Assembly (NCBI GenBank): GCA_945861245.1
Contig: CAMAUE010000017.1
Location: 1-54,238 of the forward strand
Source: Singulisphaera sp. GP187
Lineage (GTDB): Bacteria > Planctomycetota > Planctomycetia > Gemmatales > Gemmataceae
Direction: 5' to 3'
Length of the DNA stretch: 54,238 nucleotides
The notes under the pieces are model-generated. The model made no database searches. It was not told the origin of the DNA and saw only the letters and a list, made by a program, of their open reading frames with translations. This document shows positions 41,313-49,584 of this stretch, piece by piece. The first letter of the stretch is position 1. The number at the start of each line of letters is the position of its first letter. A program made the position numbers and the translations under genes.

Positions 41313-42791
41313 ATGACAGTTCGTTCGGTCCACTGGCAAGACGGCATGTTGATGTGGCCACACCACATGCAACAGGAAGAGCAGTTCCACAACGAGCGGA
41401 CCCGACTCAATCATCAATGGAATATTAACCACAACTGGGGATTGCGGAAACTGGAATTGGACTCTGACGCCCTCGCGCGAGGCCAACTGGTGATCCGCCA
41501 GCTGCAAGCAAGATTGCGTGAAGGCACCATCGTGGAGGTTCGTTCGGAGGGTCGACTGCCGATCCTCGACCTCAATGAGATTCTGATGGGCCGCGAACAA
41601 GTCACCGTGTTCTTGGCGGTCGCCAAGCTTGACCCCCGCCGTCCCAATACGGCGATGACAAGGTCGAATTCAACCACAACTAATCTAGCCGGGGCCTCGC
41701 CGCAGGAAACGCGCTATCTTGTCGAGGAAATCGAGGTGCCGGATGAAAACACCGGCGAAGACCAGCAAACTCTATCGTTTCGCATCCTGAACCTCAAGCT
41801 CCTGACCGATACGCAGAATGCCTCTGGTTTTGATGTGTTGCCAATCGCCCGATTCGAGAAAAACCCGGCCGCCAATGGCGCACCACAGCTTGATGGAAAT
41901 TACATCCCACCCCTCTTGGCGTGCGATGCATGGAAGCCGTTGGTCGTGGATATTTTGCAGATGCTGTTTCATCGCGTGGACAGCCGATTGGGGAATCTCG
42001 CCGACAAGGTGATCACGCGCGGCATTACCTTTGAGACGAATAATCCTGGAGACAATGTTATCCTCGGTCGGCTCGCTGTGCTGAATGAGGCGTCAACCGT
42101 CCTAAAACCGATCGCGTTTGCCGAAGGAATTCACCCTCTGTCGGCATACTTGGAATTGTGTCGACTTGTCGGTCATCTGTCGATTTTCACTGGCGACCGG
42201 CGCGTACCGAATCTGCCCGATTACGATCATGACGATTTGGCGACCTGTTTTTTTCGAGTCAAGCGACAACTCGATGAGATGGATGTAGTTATCGCCTCAT
42301 ACGAGGAGCGTTCCTTTGTTGGCGAAGGCCTGCGTATGCAGGTTGCCATGGAGGCGAAATGGCTCGAGCCTGCCTGGCAAATGTTCGTTGGCGTGCAAAG
42401 TTCCCTGCCGCAGGCTGAGGTTGTTCGCCTCTTGACCAAGGCTGGCCAGTTCGACATCAAGATCGGCAGCGGGGACCGAGTAGATAGGATTTTCGACCAA
42501 GGCCTCTCGGGCCTGGAGTTCGCACATGTACCCCAACCGCCGCGAGTCTTGCCAGTGTCAGTGGGATTGACGTATTTCCAGGTTAATCGCGAGGCCAAGA
42601 AAAATGAATGGGCCGAGGTGCAACGATCCTTGACGTTAGGGATCCGTGTCAATCAAAACAGTTTGGTGCTTGGCCCACTGGGGGACATTCAAGGAAAGCG
42701 ATCCTTGGACCTAAAGGTGCAGGGGGCTCGCACCGCTGCGTCGATTTCATTTACCCTATTCCTCGTTTCTCACCAGGCGACGAATTCGTAG
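41313..42791 (+). CDS. tssK: T6SS baseplate protein TssK, copy 2
   Basis: The product has 492 residues. Landmarks are VHWQDGMLMWPHHMQQEEQFHNERT, NWGLRKLELDSDAL, DLNEIL, LNLKLLTDTQNASGFDVLPIARFEKN, NYIPPLLACDAWKPLVVDIL, HPLSAYLELCRLVGHLSIF, YDHDDLATCFFRV and PAWQMFVGVQSSLPQAEVVRLLTKAG. Homologous to copy 1 along its whole length but diverged, with extra residues around 120-130 (NSTTTNLAGASPQE). It is upstream of tssL and tssM, a frequent arrangement, so it is the likelier ancestral TssK. The ribosome site is weak; the gap before it (160 bp) shows no clear promoter. Confidence 0.95.
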   Translation: MTVRSVHWQDGMLMWPHHMQQEEQFHNERTRLNHQWNINHNWGLRKLELDSDALARGQLVIRQLQARLREGTIVEVRSEGRLPILDLNEILMGREQVTVFLAVAKLDPRRPNTAMTRSNSTTTNLAGASPQETRYLVEEIEVPDENTGEDQQTLSFRILNLKLLTDTQNASGFDVLPIARFEKNPAANGAPQLDGNYIPPLLACDAWKPLVVDILQMLFHRVDSRLGNLADKVITRGITFETNNPGDNVILGRLAVLNEASTVLKPIAFAEGIHPLSAYLELCRLVGHLSIFTGDRRVPNLPDYDHDDLATCFFRVKRQLDEMDVVIASYEERSFVGEGLRMQVAMEAKWLEPAWQMFVGVQSSLPQAEVVRLLTKAGQFDIKIGSGDRVDRIFDQGLSGLEFAHVPQPPRVLPVSVGLTYFQVNREAKKNEWAEVQRSLTLGIRVNQNSLVLGPLGDIQGKRSLDLKVQGARTAASISFTLFLVSHQATNS

Positions 42792-43005
42792 ACGCAGAGC
42801 TTTATTGGAATACCTCCTAAGCTCTTCTGCTACGGGGCGCAGAAAAGTGTGACCTGAACCGATCGTAAGTGACGCAATTCGACAAGAACGATAGAGACTA
42901 CGAAGCTGTTTCAATAACCCGCCTGGATAAATTGGGCAAGAATCCGGATTTTGACGCAGCTTTTTTCAATGATGACCTGGTTGTTAACCCTGCATTTGGT
43001 GGAAC

Positions 43006-43665
43006 ATGCGCAAGGAAATCGCCGATCTGGTTTTTCCGGTTTTCCGAAAATCGATTGAAAGCAAAGAGATGCTCGCCACCGACGCAGACGCACTCGATTT
43101 TTTGGACGGTCAGAAAAAGCTGTTTACTTTACTGCAAGCGCCAGTTCCTGAAGGGCTAAGGCAAGATGTGATCGGAGATACGCGTTCCTCTGATATTGCG
43201 GTCAGTTCCACGCGAGGCTGGTTCCTGGGTCTTCGCTACGCTTTGGCGTGTTGGCTTGATGAAATATTCATCAGCGATTCGACCTGGCAAAACAAGTGGA
43301 ACGACAGCAAGATGGAGACAACCCTTTACGGCATGAACGAGCGAGCTTCTGAATTCTGGATGCAGGCCCAGCGTGCGCATGATCGCCCGACGCGCGACGC
43401 GCTGGAGGTATATTACCTGTGCGCAATGCTAGGTTTCCGCGGCGAAATGATTGACAGGCCGGAGGAACTGAACGCATGGCGTGAAAGCGTCGAATCGCAG
43501 ATCACGGGGGGAGAAGGACGCGAAATCTCGGTGCCGCCGGGATTGCCCGTCATCCCAAATGTACCGAAACTCAAGGGTGCCGCTGACATGCAAAAGTGGG
43601 TCATGGTCACCACAGTGATCGCGCTCATGCTCATTCCGCTGCTAATCGTGCTGGTGCTGAACTAA
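43006..43665 (+). CDS. tssL: T6SS inner-membrane protein TssL (DotU/IcmH)
   Basis: The product has 219 residues. It has the DotU cytoplasmic domain, LVFPVFRKSIESKEM, LRYALACWLDEIFISDSTWQNKWND, TLYGMNERASEFWMQAQRA and EVYYLCAMLGFRGEM, and one C-terminal membrane helix (about 198-218, WVMVTTVIALMLIPLLIVLVL). No peptidoglycan-binding extension. TssL recruits the baseplate through TssK. A ggtgg lies just before the ATG. It is followed by tssM. Confidence 0.94.
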   Translation: MRKEIADLVFPVFRKSIESKEMLATDADALDFLDGQKKLFTLLQAPVPEGLRQDVIGDTRSSDIAVSSTRGWFLGLRYALACWLDEIFISDSTWQNKWNDSKMETTLYGMNERASEFWMQAQRAHDRPTRDALEVYYLCAMLGFRGEMIDRPEELNAWRESVESQITGGEGREISVPPGLPVIPNVPKLKGAADMQKWVMVTTVIALMLIPLLIVLVLN

Positions 43666-43821
43666 GTTTGTGAAAGATCGGCAGAGACCACGACGGCGAG
43701 AATCAGCAAGCCAGGCAGGGAGTCAGATGGATTATTCTGCCCTTTTCGGGATGGGAACGCCGATTCTTGAGACACGCACGCTCCGCCGGATCGCGGCAAA
43801 GCGATACACAGGACACGCATT

Positions 43822-45402
43822 ATGTTGTTGAGTATTCTCTCGTCGATCTGGAAATGGACCGTTGCGTCGCTCGTCCCCTTTAAGCCCAACCGCTTGCTTA
43901 CACCCGTCGTGCGGTGGATTATCTGGATCGTGCTCGACCTGCTTTTTTTCGGGTTGCTTTTTATAATAAACGACGTTGCGGAAATCGCACCCATCGTGCA
44001 GCGCACCCCATTTCAGACGGCGTGGCTTCGGCATTTTTTCTTGCCGATCCTCGGGCAATTGGTCGTTTTCTTAGGTATCGTGCTATATTGGTTCTATCGG
44101 CAGTGGTTTGCCGAATTGGATGATTCCCTGTTTCCAGACATTGACACCGCATGGCAAGAAGCGACGCAAGGCCTTGGGCGCGAGGGGATTCATCTTCCGC
44201 GAGTGCCGCTCTTTCTCGTGGTGGGACAGACGCTTTCTGCACAAGATCACCTATTCGAAGCGTTGGACGTAAAGCCTGTGTTTCGGCGACTGCCTGCGGA
44301 TCCGGATGCACCGATAAGTGTCTTCTTTGCCGGGGCCAATGATCCAGTCTATGTAACCTGCCGCGGCGCCTCGGTTCTTGCCAGGCTGGCGCAGATATTG
44401 TCCGTGGAAGAATTGGTGGACATTCCCGTCGCGCAAGATACAGATGCCGGCGAAGCACTTGGCGTGATGACTTTACACCCTGGAGTCAAGGAACAGGATG
44501 TTGTTCTCGCTCTCCACGCATCCATGCGAAACGCCACACCAATCCGCAAACGCTTCTTGCGCCGCGCCGCCATCATGAAGCCGCTTGGGGAGGATTTCGT
44601 TTCAAATCTGACGGAAATCGATCGATGCAAGGCCAGGCTGGCTCATCTGTGCCGATTGATCGCACGTGATCGACAACCCTTTTGCGGAGCGAATGGTATC
44701 CTTCTGCTGATCCCTCTCGGGGGGACCGACACCTTGGGGGAAGCTCAATTCACTGCTCAGGCAGTCCAAGAAGACTTGAGCGTCGTGCGGCAGGAACTCA
44801 AGCTCGATTGCCCGCTCGTTACCCTGCTTGTGGACATGGAGCAATTGCCGGGCTTCACGGAATTCATGCAACGGCAGTCGCCCAAGGATCTGTACAATCG
44901 TTGTGGGGCGAACTATCCGATGTCCTCACGCCTTTCACGCGAAGAAACCTTGGAGCAGATTCGCCGTGTATTATCGTGGGTTTGCACAACCTATCTGCAG
45001 GACAGCGTATCTCGGCTCTTCAAGGTTGAAACTCAAACCGAAAAGGACTCCAAGCAATTCGCTTCTGGCAACGCTCAGCTTGTGCTCTTGCTTGATGAGA
45101 TGAACCAACGGGCCGATTCACTGGATGCCATCGTCCAGCAAGCGATCGCGCCGAAAAACGAACCGCTCTTCCGCTTCTCAGGTTGCTACATGGCAGCCAC
45201 TGGAAACAAGGGAAGCCAGGCTTTTTTGGCGGGCGTTTTTCAAAAACTCGTGAAAGAACAGAGCAGCGTTAGTTGGACTGAAGCTGCCTTGGCCGAGGAC
45301 GCTCGATGTCAAACCTGGGCGGGCTATTATCGCTTGTTGTCGAGTGCCTTGTTCTTGGTGTGCTTAGCCATTGTCGGCCTAATCATCTATCGGCTTACTT
45401 AG
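43822..45402 (+). CDS. tssM: Short TssM/IcmF-like protein lacking the periplasmic domain
   Basis: The product has 526 residues; TssM is usually over 1100. Helices at about 29-50 and 71-91, then a cytoplasmic part resembling the IcmF NTPase region: VFFAGANDPVYVTCRGASVLARLAQIL, CGANGILLLIPLGG, TAQAVQEDLSVVRQELKLDCPLVTLLVDMEQLPGFTEFM and FPL-like NYPMSSRLSREETL. The usual Walker A is absent: the place reads LFLVVGQTLSAQDHLFEAL. A third helix (about 505-523) ends the protein two or so residues before the stop, so no periplasmic domain follows. The next gene is convergent and begins 2 bp later, so no hidden extension exists. agga precedes the ATG. Assigned by topology, motifs and place after tssL. 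Confidence 0.8.
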   Translation: MLLSILSSIWKWTVASLVPFKPNRLLTPVVRWIIWIVLDLLFFGLLFIINDVAEIAPIVQRTPFQTAWLRHFFLPILGQLVVFLGIVLYWFYRQWFAELDDSLFPDIDTAWQEATQGLGREGIHLPRVPLFLVVGQTLSAQDHLFEALDVKPVFRRLPADPDAPISVFFAGANDPVYVTCRGASVLARLAQILSVEELVDIPVAQDTDAGEALGVMTLHPGVKEQDVVLALHASMRNATPIRKRFLRRAAIMKPLGEDFVSNLTEIDRCKARLAHLCRLIARDRQPFCGANGILLLIPLGGTDTLGEAQFTAQAVQEDLSVVRQELKLDCPLVTLLVDMEQLPGFTEFMQRQSPKDLYNRCGANYPMSSRLSREETLEQIRRVLSWVCTTYLQDSVSRLFKVETQTEKDSKQFASGNAQLVLLLDEMNQRADSLDAIVQQAIAPKNEPLFRFSGCYMAATGNKGSQAFLAGVFQKLVKEQSSVSWTEAALAEDARCQTWAGYYRLLSSALFLVCLAIVGLIIYRLT

Positions 45403-45403
45403 T

Positions 45404-46654
45404 TCATTTCCGGATTCGTAACTCGGTGCGATAGATCCGTTCCGGTCCGGATCCGTTACCAAAACCGAACGTCGTGCTAAAACCGAAATCAATCTTGTCG
45501 GAGATTTGCAACCGTAGGCCCGAGCCCGCGTTCATGTAGTTACTGCCATTCAGACCCACCAACGTCGAGGCATCGTTGGTGAATTCGCCGCGAAAGGAGT
45601 AGCCATTCAGCTCAACGGTGCCCACGAGGCTGAGAAAGGTTCTGTGTTGCCAAAGGGTCTGATTCACGCTGACATGATAATGGATGACCGCACCCGCAAA
45701 ACCAGGCGTGCCGCCGAGCGGAATCCAATCGGCAATTTGGGCCTGCAAATAGGTGTTGTGCGATAACTTTAATGCCGCCAACAGCGATGGCTCCAGCGAT
45801 ATGTGCCCTGTGCCGAGCCCCGTTGTAAAATTCCCTACGGGTATGAACGTGCGAAGCTGCGTTGTCAGAATTAGCAATTCCCGATCGAGAATCACTGATT
45901 TTGTGCCGACATTAATATCGCCGAAGCCGGCGCTTCCCGGGTTGTTGTTCGACTCCATCGAGTAGTATGGCATCTCAGAAAAAACGCTGGCCCCTTTGGC
46001 GGCGATCTCTTGATAGACGCTCAGGGCCCCGTAATTCACCCAGGTCGGTGGATTGCGCGGCCCCCTGCTGCCAATTTTCCCCCAGAAAAACTCGGCGCTG
46101 TCCGGAAAGCCATGACGGTAAACGTGATCCCAGCGAATCCGCGTCTGCGTTACGGGACGTGGACCATCTTGAAAAAATGCAGCATTGGCACCGATAATCC
46201 AGGTAGGTTCATAGCACGGATCGGGACAACAGAGGCCGTTGTAGAAGCCGGCCAGGATTCGGCCACAGGCCGTGCTGGCCTCAATCGGTTCGCAGGTCTG
46301 CCCTGGCGTGCATTGCCCACCGTTCCGGGGGTAGTTCAAGAGATCATTGCGTGGCGGTATACTGCAGCACCCGGATGCTTGCTTGACCTGTGGATCGAAA
46401 ATTGACAAATCAAGCAGTGCAGGCGGGGTCGGTTCGCCCGTTTTGTTGGTCGGGGTCACCTGCACCACCACCGGCAGGTTGGGCGGCGTCACTCTTCCTG
46501 ATTGCCGCCGCATCTGCATCCCCACATCGCGATTTGATTGGCTATCCATCGGCCGATCGGATTCCAATTGCGCCTGCAAAATGCCAGCAGTCGCCAGGAA
46601 ACAGGCCAGAGCCGTTGTGAGCGGTATCAGCATCTCGCCCAAATATCCCCTCAT
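45404..46654 (-). CDS. Secreted beta-barrel outer-membrane protein candidate
   Basis: The product has 416 residues. Signal peptide near the N-terminus (LIPLTTALACFLATAGILQAQ); ATG at 46654 chosen, with an alternative ATG seven codons later. A Cys-rich early part (QASGCCSIPP, CTPGQTCEP, GLCCPDPCYEPTW) is followed by alternating strands typical of barrels: ELLILTTQLRTFIPVGNFTTGLGTGHISLEPSLLAALKL, YLQAQIADWIPLGGT, FLSLVGTVELNGYSF, GLRLQISDKIDFGFSTTFGFG, ending in ELRIRK. Convergent with tssM, so in a separate transcript. A link to the T6SS outer-membrane exit would be speculative. The gap on its 5' side (46655-46933) is shared with a divergent gene; no motif seen. Confidence 0.7.
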   Translation of the reverse strand: MRGYLGEMLIPLTTALACFLATAGILQAQLESDRPMDSQSNRDVGMQMRRQSGRVTPPNLPVVVQVTPTNKTGEPTPPALLDLSIFDPQVKQASGCCSIPPRNDLLNYPRNGGQCTPGQTCEPIEASTACGRILAGFYNGLCCPDPCYEPTWIIGANAAFFQDGPRPVTQTRIRWDHVYRHGFPDSAEFFWGKIGSRGPRNPPTWVNYGALSVYQEIAAKGASVFSEMPYYSMESNNNPGSAGFGDINVGTKSVILDRELLILTTQLRTFIPVGNFTTGLGTGHISLEPSLLAALKLSHNTYLQAQIADWIPLGGTPGFAGAVIHYHVSVNQTLWQHRTFLSLVGTVELNGYSFRGEFTNDASTLVGLNGSNYMNAGSGLRLQISDKIDFGFSTTFGFGNGSGPERIYRTELRIRK

Positions 46655-46933
46655 TACCTTATCCCTCTCGTAAACCGAAAACGCTACGCATTATTCCCCA
46701 CAATCCATATCGGCAGAAAAACCGGAAAACTTTGCCAAATCGGAACAGTCCTCCAGATCGACAACGGCGGTCTTGTCACGATCAGGGCAATCGGCAAAAT
46801 CGGAATAATCGTCAAACTCACTCATCACGGGTTCAAACATTACCGATATTACAGACATATATAGCGACCAAAATCAGCTAACCGCCAGCCAAAACGTTGG
46901 CTTTAGATGTGTTTTGAGAGAGGAATGGATTCC

Positions 46934-48037
46934 ATGCACGTCAAAATCTTCTGCCTCGGGTTTATCACGGTCTTGGCGATCGCGCCAACCTGCTTGGCAC
47001 AAGTGCCTGCTGTACCCGTGCCGGCGGCGCCAGCCAACCTCTGGACCTTCCTCTTGCCCAATGCCGAACAGTGCGCCCGTTGCAGAACACGCCTTTGTAA
47101 TTCGCCTCTCGGTCGATTGCTCATGGCCGCCAGTGGCCCGATCTCATCTATGTCGGGTGGATTGTTGGGGGGGCGATGCTTAAAGAATTCCATCGCGGAG
47201 GACATAAAAAATAAGGCCGCCGACGAACCCGGAGGCCTGGCGGCACGCATTGCCGCCGACGAAGCCGAAGCGAAAGAGCGGCGTGCTGCGGTTCGCCTCC
47301 TCGGCACCGTCGATTGCAACCGCTGGCCCGAAGCCATCGATGTCTTGAAGAACGCACTACGAAAGGATCGCAACGAATGCGTGCGATTCGAGGCCGCTTT
47401 GGCGTTACGCAGTGGCTGTTGCTGCAACAATGAAATCATTGACGCGCTGAAAAATTGCGTTCTGGGGAAGAAGAAAACCGATCCAAATCCTGTCGAGTTG
47501 TCAGATCGGGTTCGCGCCGCCGCCGCCGAGGCACTCGCTCGTTGCCCAGCGATTCACAAGGAACCACGAAAAGGCGAGATGTTGCTGCTGAAGGCGAACC
47601 CGATTCCAAGCACTAATCCCAAGGAATACTACGCGCAGTTGGCCCAGATGCCTCCGGACGAAGTTGCGGCGAGCGCTCGCGCCGTTCTGATGAGTTTTCA
47701 AGATGGCGGCTCGCCCCCGCCCGCAAACACCGAGGCGGCGAATGTCGCCAACGTTCCCTTGGCGCCACCGACGCGGCCCAACGGCAGCAACGTATCAGAT
47801 ATTTTCGCCCATGCTTTTGCGTCTCGCGCCAGCATCGAACCGAGCCCCCCCGCAATCCCCAACCTACCCCAGAATGCGACACGCCCTGCTTCGACGTCCT
47901 CCCAGCAACAGCCGGTGACCGACGTCGAACCGCAGCCCACGGCTGATCTGCCCGCGCAAACACGCCAACCCGCCCGTTCTACAGGCCGCCCGATCAACAA
48001 CTTGGATGTTCGAAATGGCCGGCCAGGTTTGGACTGA
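46934..48037 (+). CDS. Secreted HEAT-repeat-like protein
   Basis: The product has 367 residues. Start chosen at ATG 46934, because gagagagga lies about 9 bases upstream and the residues are a signal peptide (MHVKIFCLGFITVLAIAPTCLAQ). Middle part has HEAT-like helices: RRAAVRLLGTVDCNRWPEAIDVLKNALRKD and CVRFEAALALRSG, interrupted by a cysteine cluster CCCNNEIIDALKNCV. The last ~130 residues are Pro/Ala/Ser-rich and disordered. Cys pairs CARCRTRLC appear early. Divergent from the barrel gene. I infer an envelope protein-protein scaffold; no enzyme motif. Confidence 0.65.
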   Translation: MHVKIFCLGFITVLAIAPTCLAQVPAVPVPAAPANLWTFLLPNAEQCARCRTRLCNSPLGRLLMAASGPISSMSGGLLGGRCLKNSIAEDIKNKAADEPGGLAARIAADEAEAKERRAAVRLLGTVDCNRWPEAIDVLKNALRKDRNECVRFEAALALRSGCCCNNEIIDALKNCVLGKKKTDPNPVELSDRVRAAAAEALARCPAIHKEPRKGEMLLLKANPIPSTNPKEYYAQLAQMPPDEVAASARAVLMSFQDGGSPPPANTEAANVANVPLAPPTRPNGSNVSDIFAHAFASRASIEPSPPAIPNLPQNATRPASTSSQQQPVTDVEPQPTADLPAQTRQPARSTGRPINNLDVRNGRPGLD

Positions 48038-48394
48038 TTCGAGTGGAGGTGAGTGTGTACAGGGAAACGGCCTGTCTGTTAAGACGGGCTTCGGCATTAC
48101 GCTAATCTTCCGCGCCGATCCATCGTGATGAAGGACCGCCTGGACACTGGACCGCGAAATTCCCTCGTATCCATCGACTGCCCCTCGATTGCTCCAATTT
48201 ACCTGCGATTGAGTATAGTTTCTCTTGCCTGGCAATAAAAGGCGCAGTCCGGCTAATCCTTACTCCCAAGTTGCCACGGGCGCTCGGCTTCAACGAAGTG
48301 TTTCAGGGATCGTCGCAGGGAGGAAAACGAAGAGCGAGCTAATTGCAACAGCCCAGGTTTGGCATTGGGAACCCTAACCCGTTCGAGGATCTCC
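48038..48394. other. Gap without a supported gene
   Basis: No frame has a start with a ribosome site and a plausible product. The last part (about 48384) holds gaggat for the next gene. No clear promoter or terminator was identified. Confidence 0.5.
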
Positions 48395-49558
48395 ATGATA
48401 ATCTCTGGCGCAATGTTGGTCGTCGCTGTCGCGTTGCAACCCATGGGCTCAGCCAACGAACGACGGATTGGCTTCACCGAAATGCGTACCGATCTGCCCG
48501 GCGGACGACACGCGAATGTCCGCACCATGAGGGCGTCGCTGGTGAACGCCGACGGGACCGGCCGACGTCACATCGCCGCCGACCTCGCCAACGAAACCGA
48601 CGCCTGGACACAGTTTGCCGGCTGGTCCCCCGATGGCTCGCTCGCCATCATCTCCCGCGGCTGGCAAAGTCCCGACAACGCCAAACGTGAAGAAGCCAGG
48701 CGAACCTTCCTCTTCACCAAGGATGGTTGGCTGCTCGATTCCTTCCTCGTGGAATTTGCCAGCGGCAAAGCCACCAACCTGACGGTCGTCGATCGCGTCA
48801 GTTTCTACAACAGCGGACTCTTTTTTTGGCCCGGTGATCCGACCAAGCTCGGCTTCACCGCCCTCATCAACGGCAACTCGCATCCATTCCGCATGGATCG
48901 CGATGGCCGCAACAAGGTCGATCTGACCAAGGCCTCGGCGGGATTCACGTATGGATTCAACAGCTCGCGTGATGGCAAGCGCATCGTCTATCACAAGAAC
49001 TATCAGGTGTACCTGGCGGACGCCGACGGCTCGAACGTCATGCATGTCAAGACGGGCAGATCGTTCAACTTCGCGCCGACCTGGTCACCCGACGGCCACT
49101 GGGTGTTGTTCCTCAGCGGCGAGCACTACAACTGCCATCCGCACGTCGTCCGCGCCGATGGCTCGGGCCTCAAGAAACTGGCGGACCGCGGCGGCTATAA
49201 GGGTGTAATCGAGTTTCTCGACGTCTACGACTTCCATCAAGGCAGCAGCGACGTGCCAGTCTGGGCCGCCGATGGCAAGTCGATCTTCTACACCGCCCAG
49301 GTCGGCAAGAACATCGAACTCTTCCAGGCCGCATTTGACGGCCAAAGCACCCGGCTCACAATGTCCCCCGATGATTCGCTCCATTACCATCCGCAGCCAT
49401 CGCCGGATGGGAAAAAGATTGTCTATGGCTCGAAGCGCAACGGCGTGCGGCAACTCTACGTGATGAATCTCGCCGACCGCACCGAGACACGCTTGACCGC
49501 CCTCAAAACTGGCCACGCAGCGATGTGGCCACACTGGCAGCCGACGCACTCCAAATAG
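48395..49558 (+). CDS. Secreted TolB-like beta-propeller protein
   Basis: The product has 387 residues. Start chosen at ATG 48395 after gaggatctcc, opening a signal peptide (MIISGAMLVVAVALQPMGSA). WD40-like/TolB blades recur with the ...SPDG..... pattern: FAGWSPDGSLAIISRG, YGFNSSRDGKRIVYHKN, FAPTWSPDGHWVLFLSG, VPVWAADGKSIFYTAQ and YHPQPSPDGKKIVYGSKRNG..QLYVMNL. Likely periplasmic or extracellular; some relatives carry a lyase or peptidase domain, which is absent here. Convergent with the PQQ propeller gene (26 bp). Confidence 0.85.
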   Translation: MIISGAMLVVAVALQPMGSANERRIGFTEMRTDLPGGRHANVRTMRASLVNADGTGRRHIAADLANETDAWTQFAGWSPDGSLAIISRGWQSPDNAKREEARRTFLFTKDGWLLDSFLVEFASGKATNLTVVDRVSFYNSGLFFWPGDPTKLGFTALINGNSHPFRMDRDGRNKVDLTKASAGFTYGFNSSRDGKRIVYHKNYQVYLADADGSNVMHVKTGRSFNFAPTWSPDGHWVLFLSGEHYNCHPHVVRADGSGLKKLADRGGYKGVIEFLDVYDFHQGSSDVPVWAADGKSIFYTAQVGKNIELFQAAFDGQSTRLTMSPDDSLHYHPQPSPDGKKIVYGSKRNGVRQLYVMNLADRTETRLTALKTGHAAMWPHWQPTHSK

Positions 49559-49584
49559 AATCCACGACTCCCTCGAGGATTCCT

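Noticed and set aside
42869..43159. 96-codon frame before tssL
   Set aside because: Runs over the start of tssL in another frame and resembles no family.
43669..43831. Short frame between tssL and tssM that overlaps the tssM start
   Set aside because: About 50 codons, Arg-rich, no family; chance is likelier.
11153..45402. Extracellular contractile injection system or phage tail instead of T6SS
   Set aside because: TssL, TssK, TssH/ClpV and a TssM-like protein are present, and no phage structural genes such as tape measure or portal are seen.
43822..45402. Frameshift truncating tssM
   Set aside because: The stop is followed within 2 bp by a convergent gene with its own good coding, so no lost 3' part is present.
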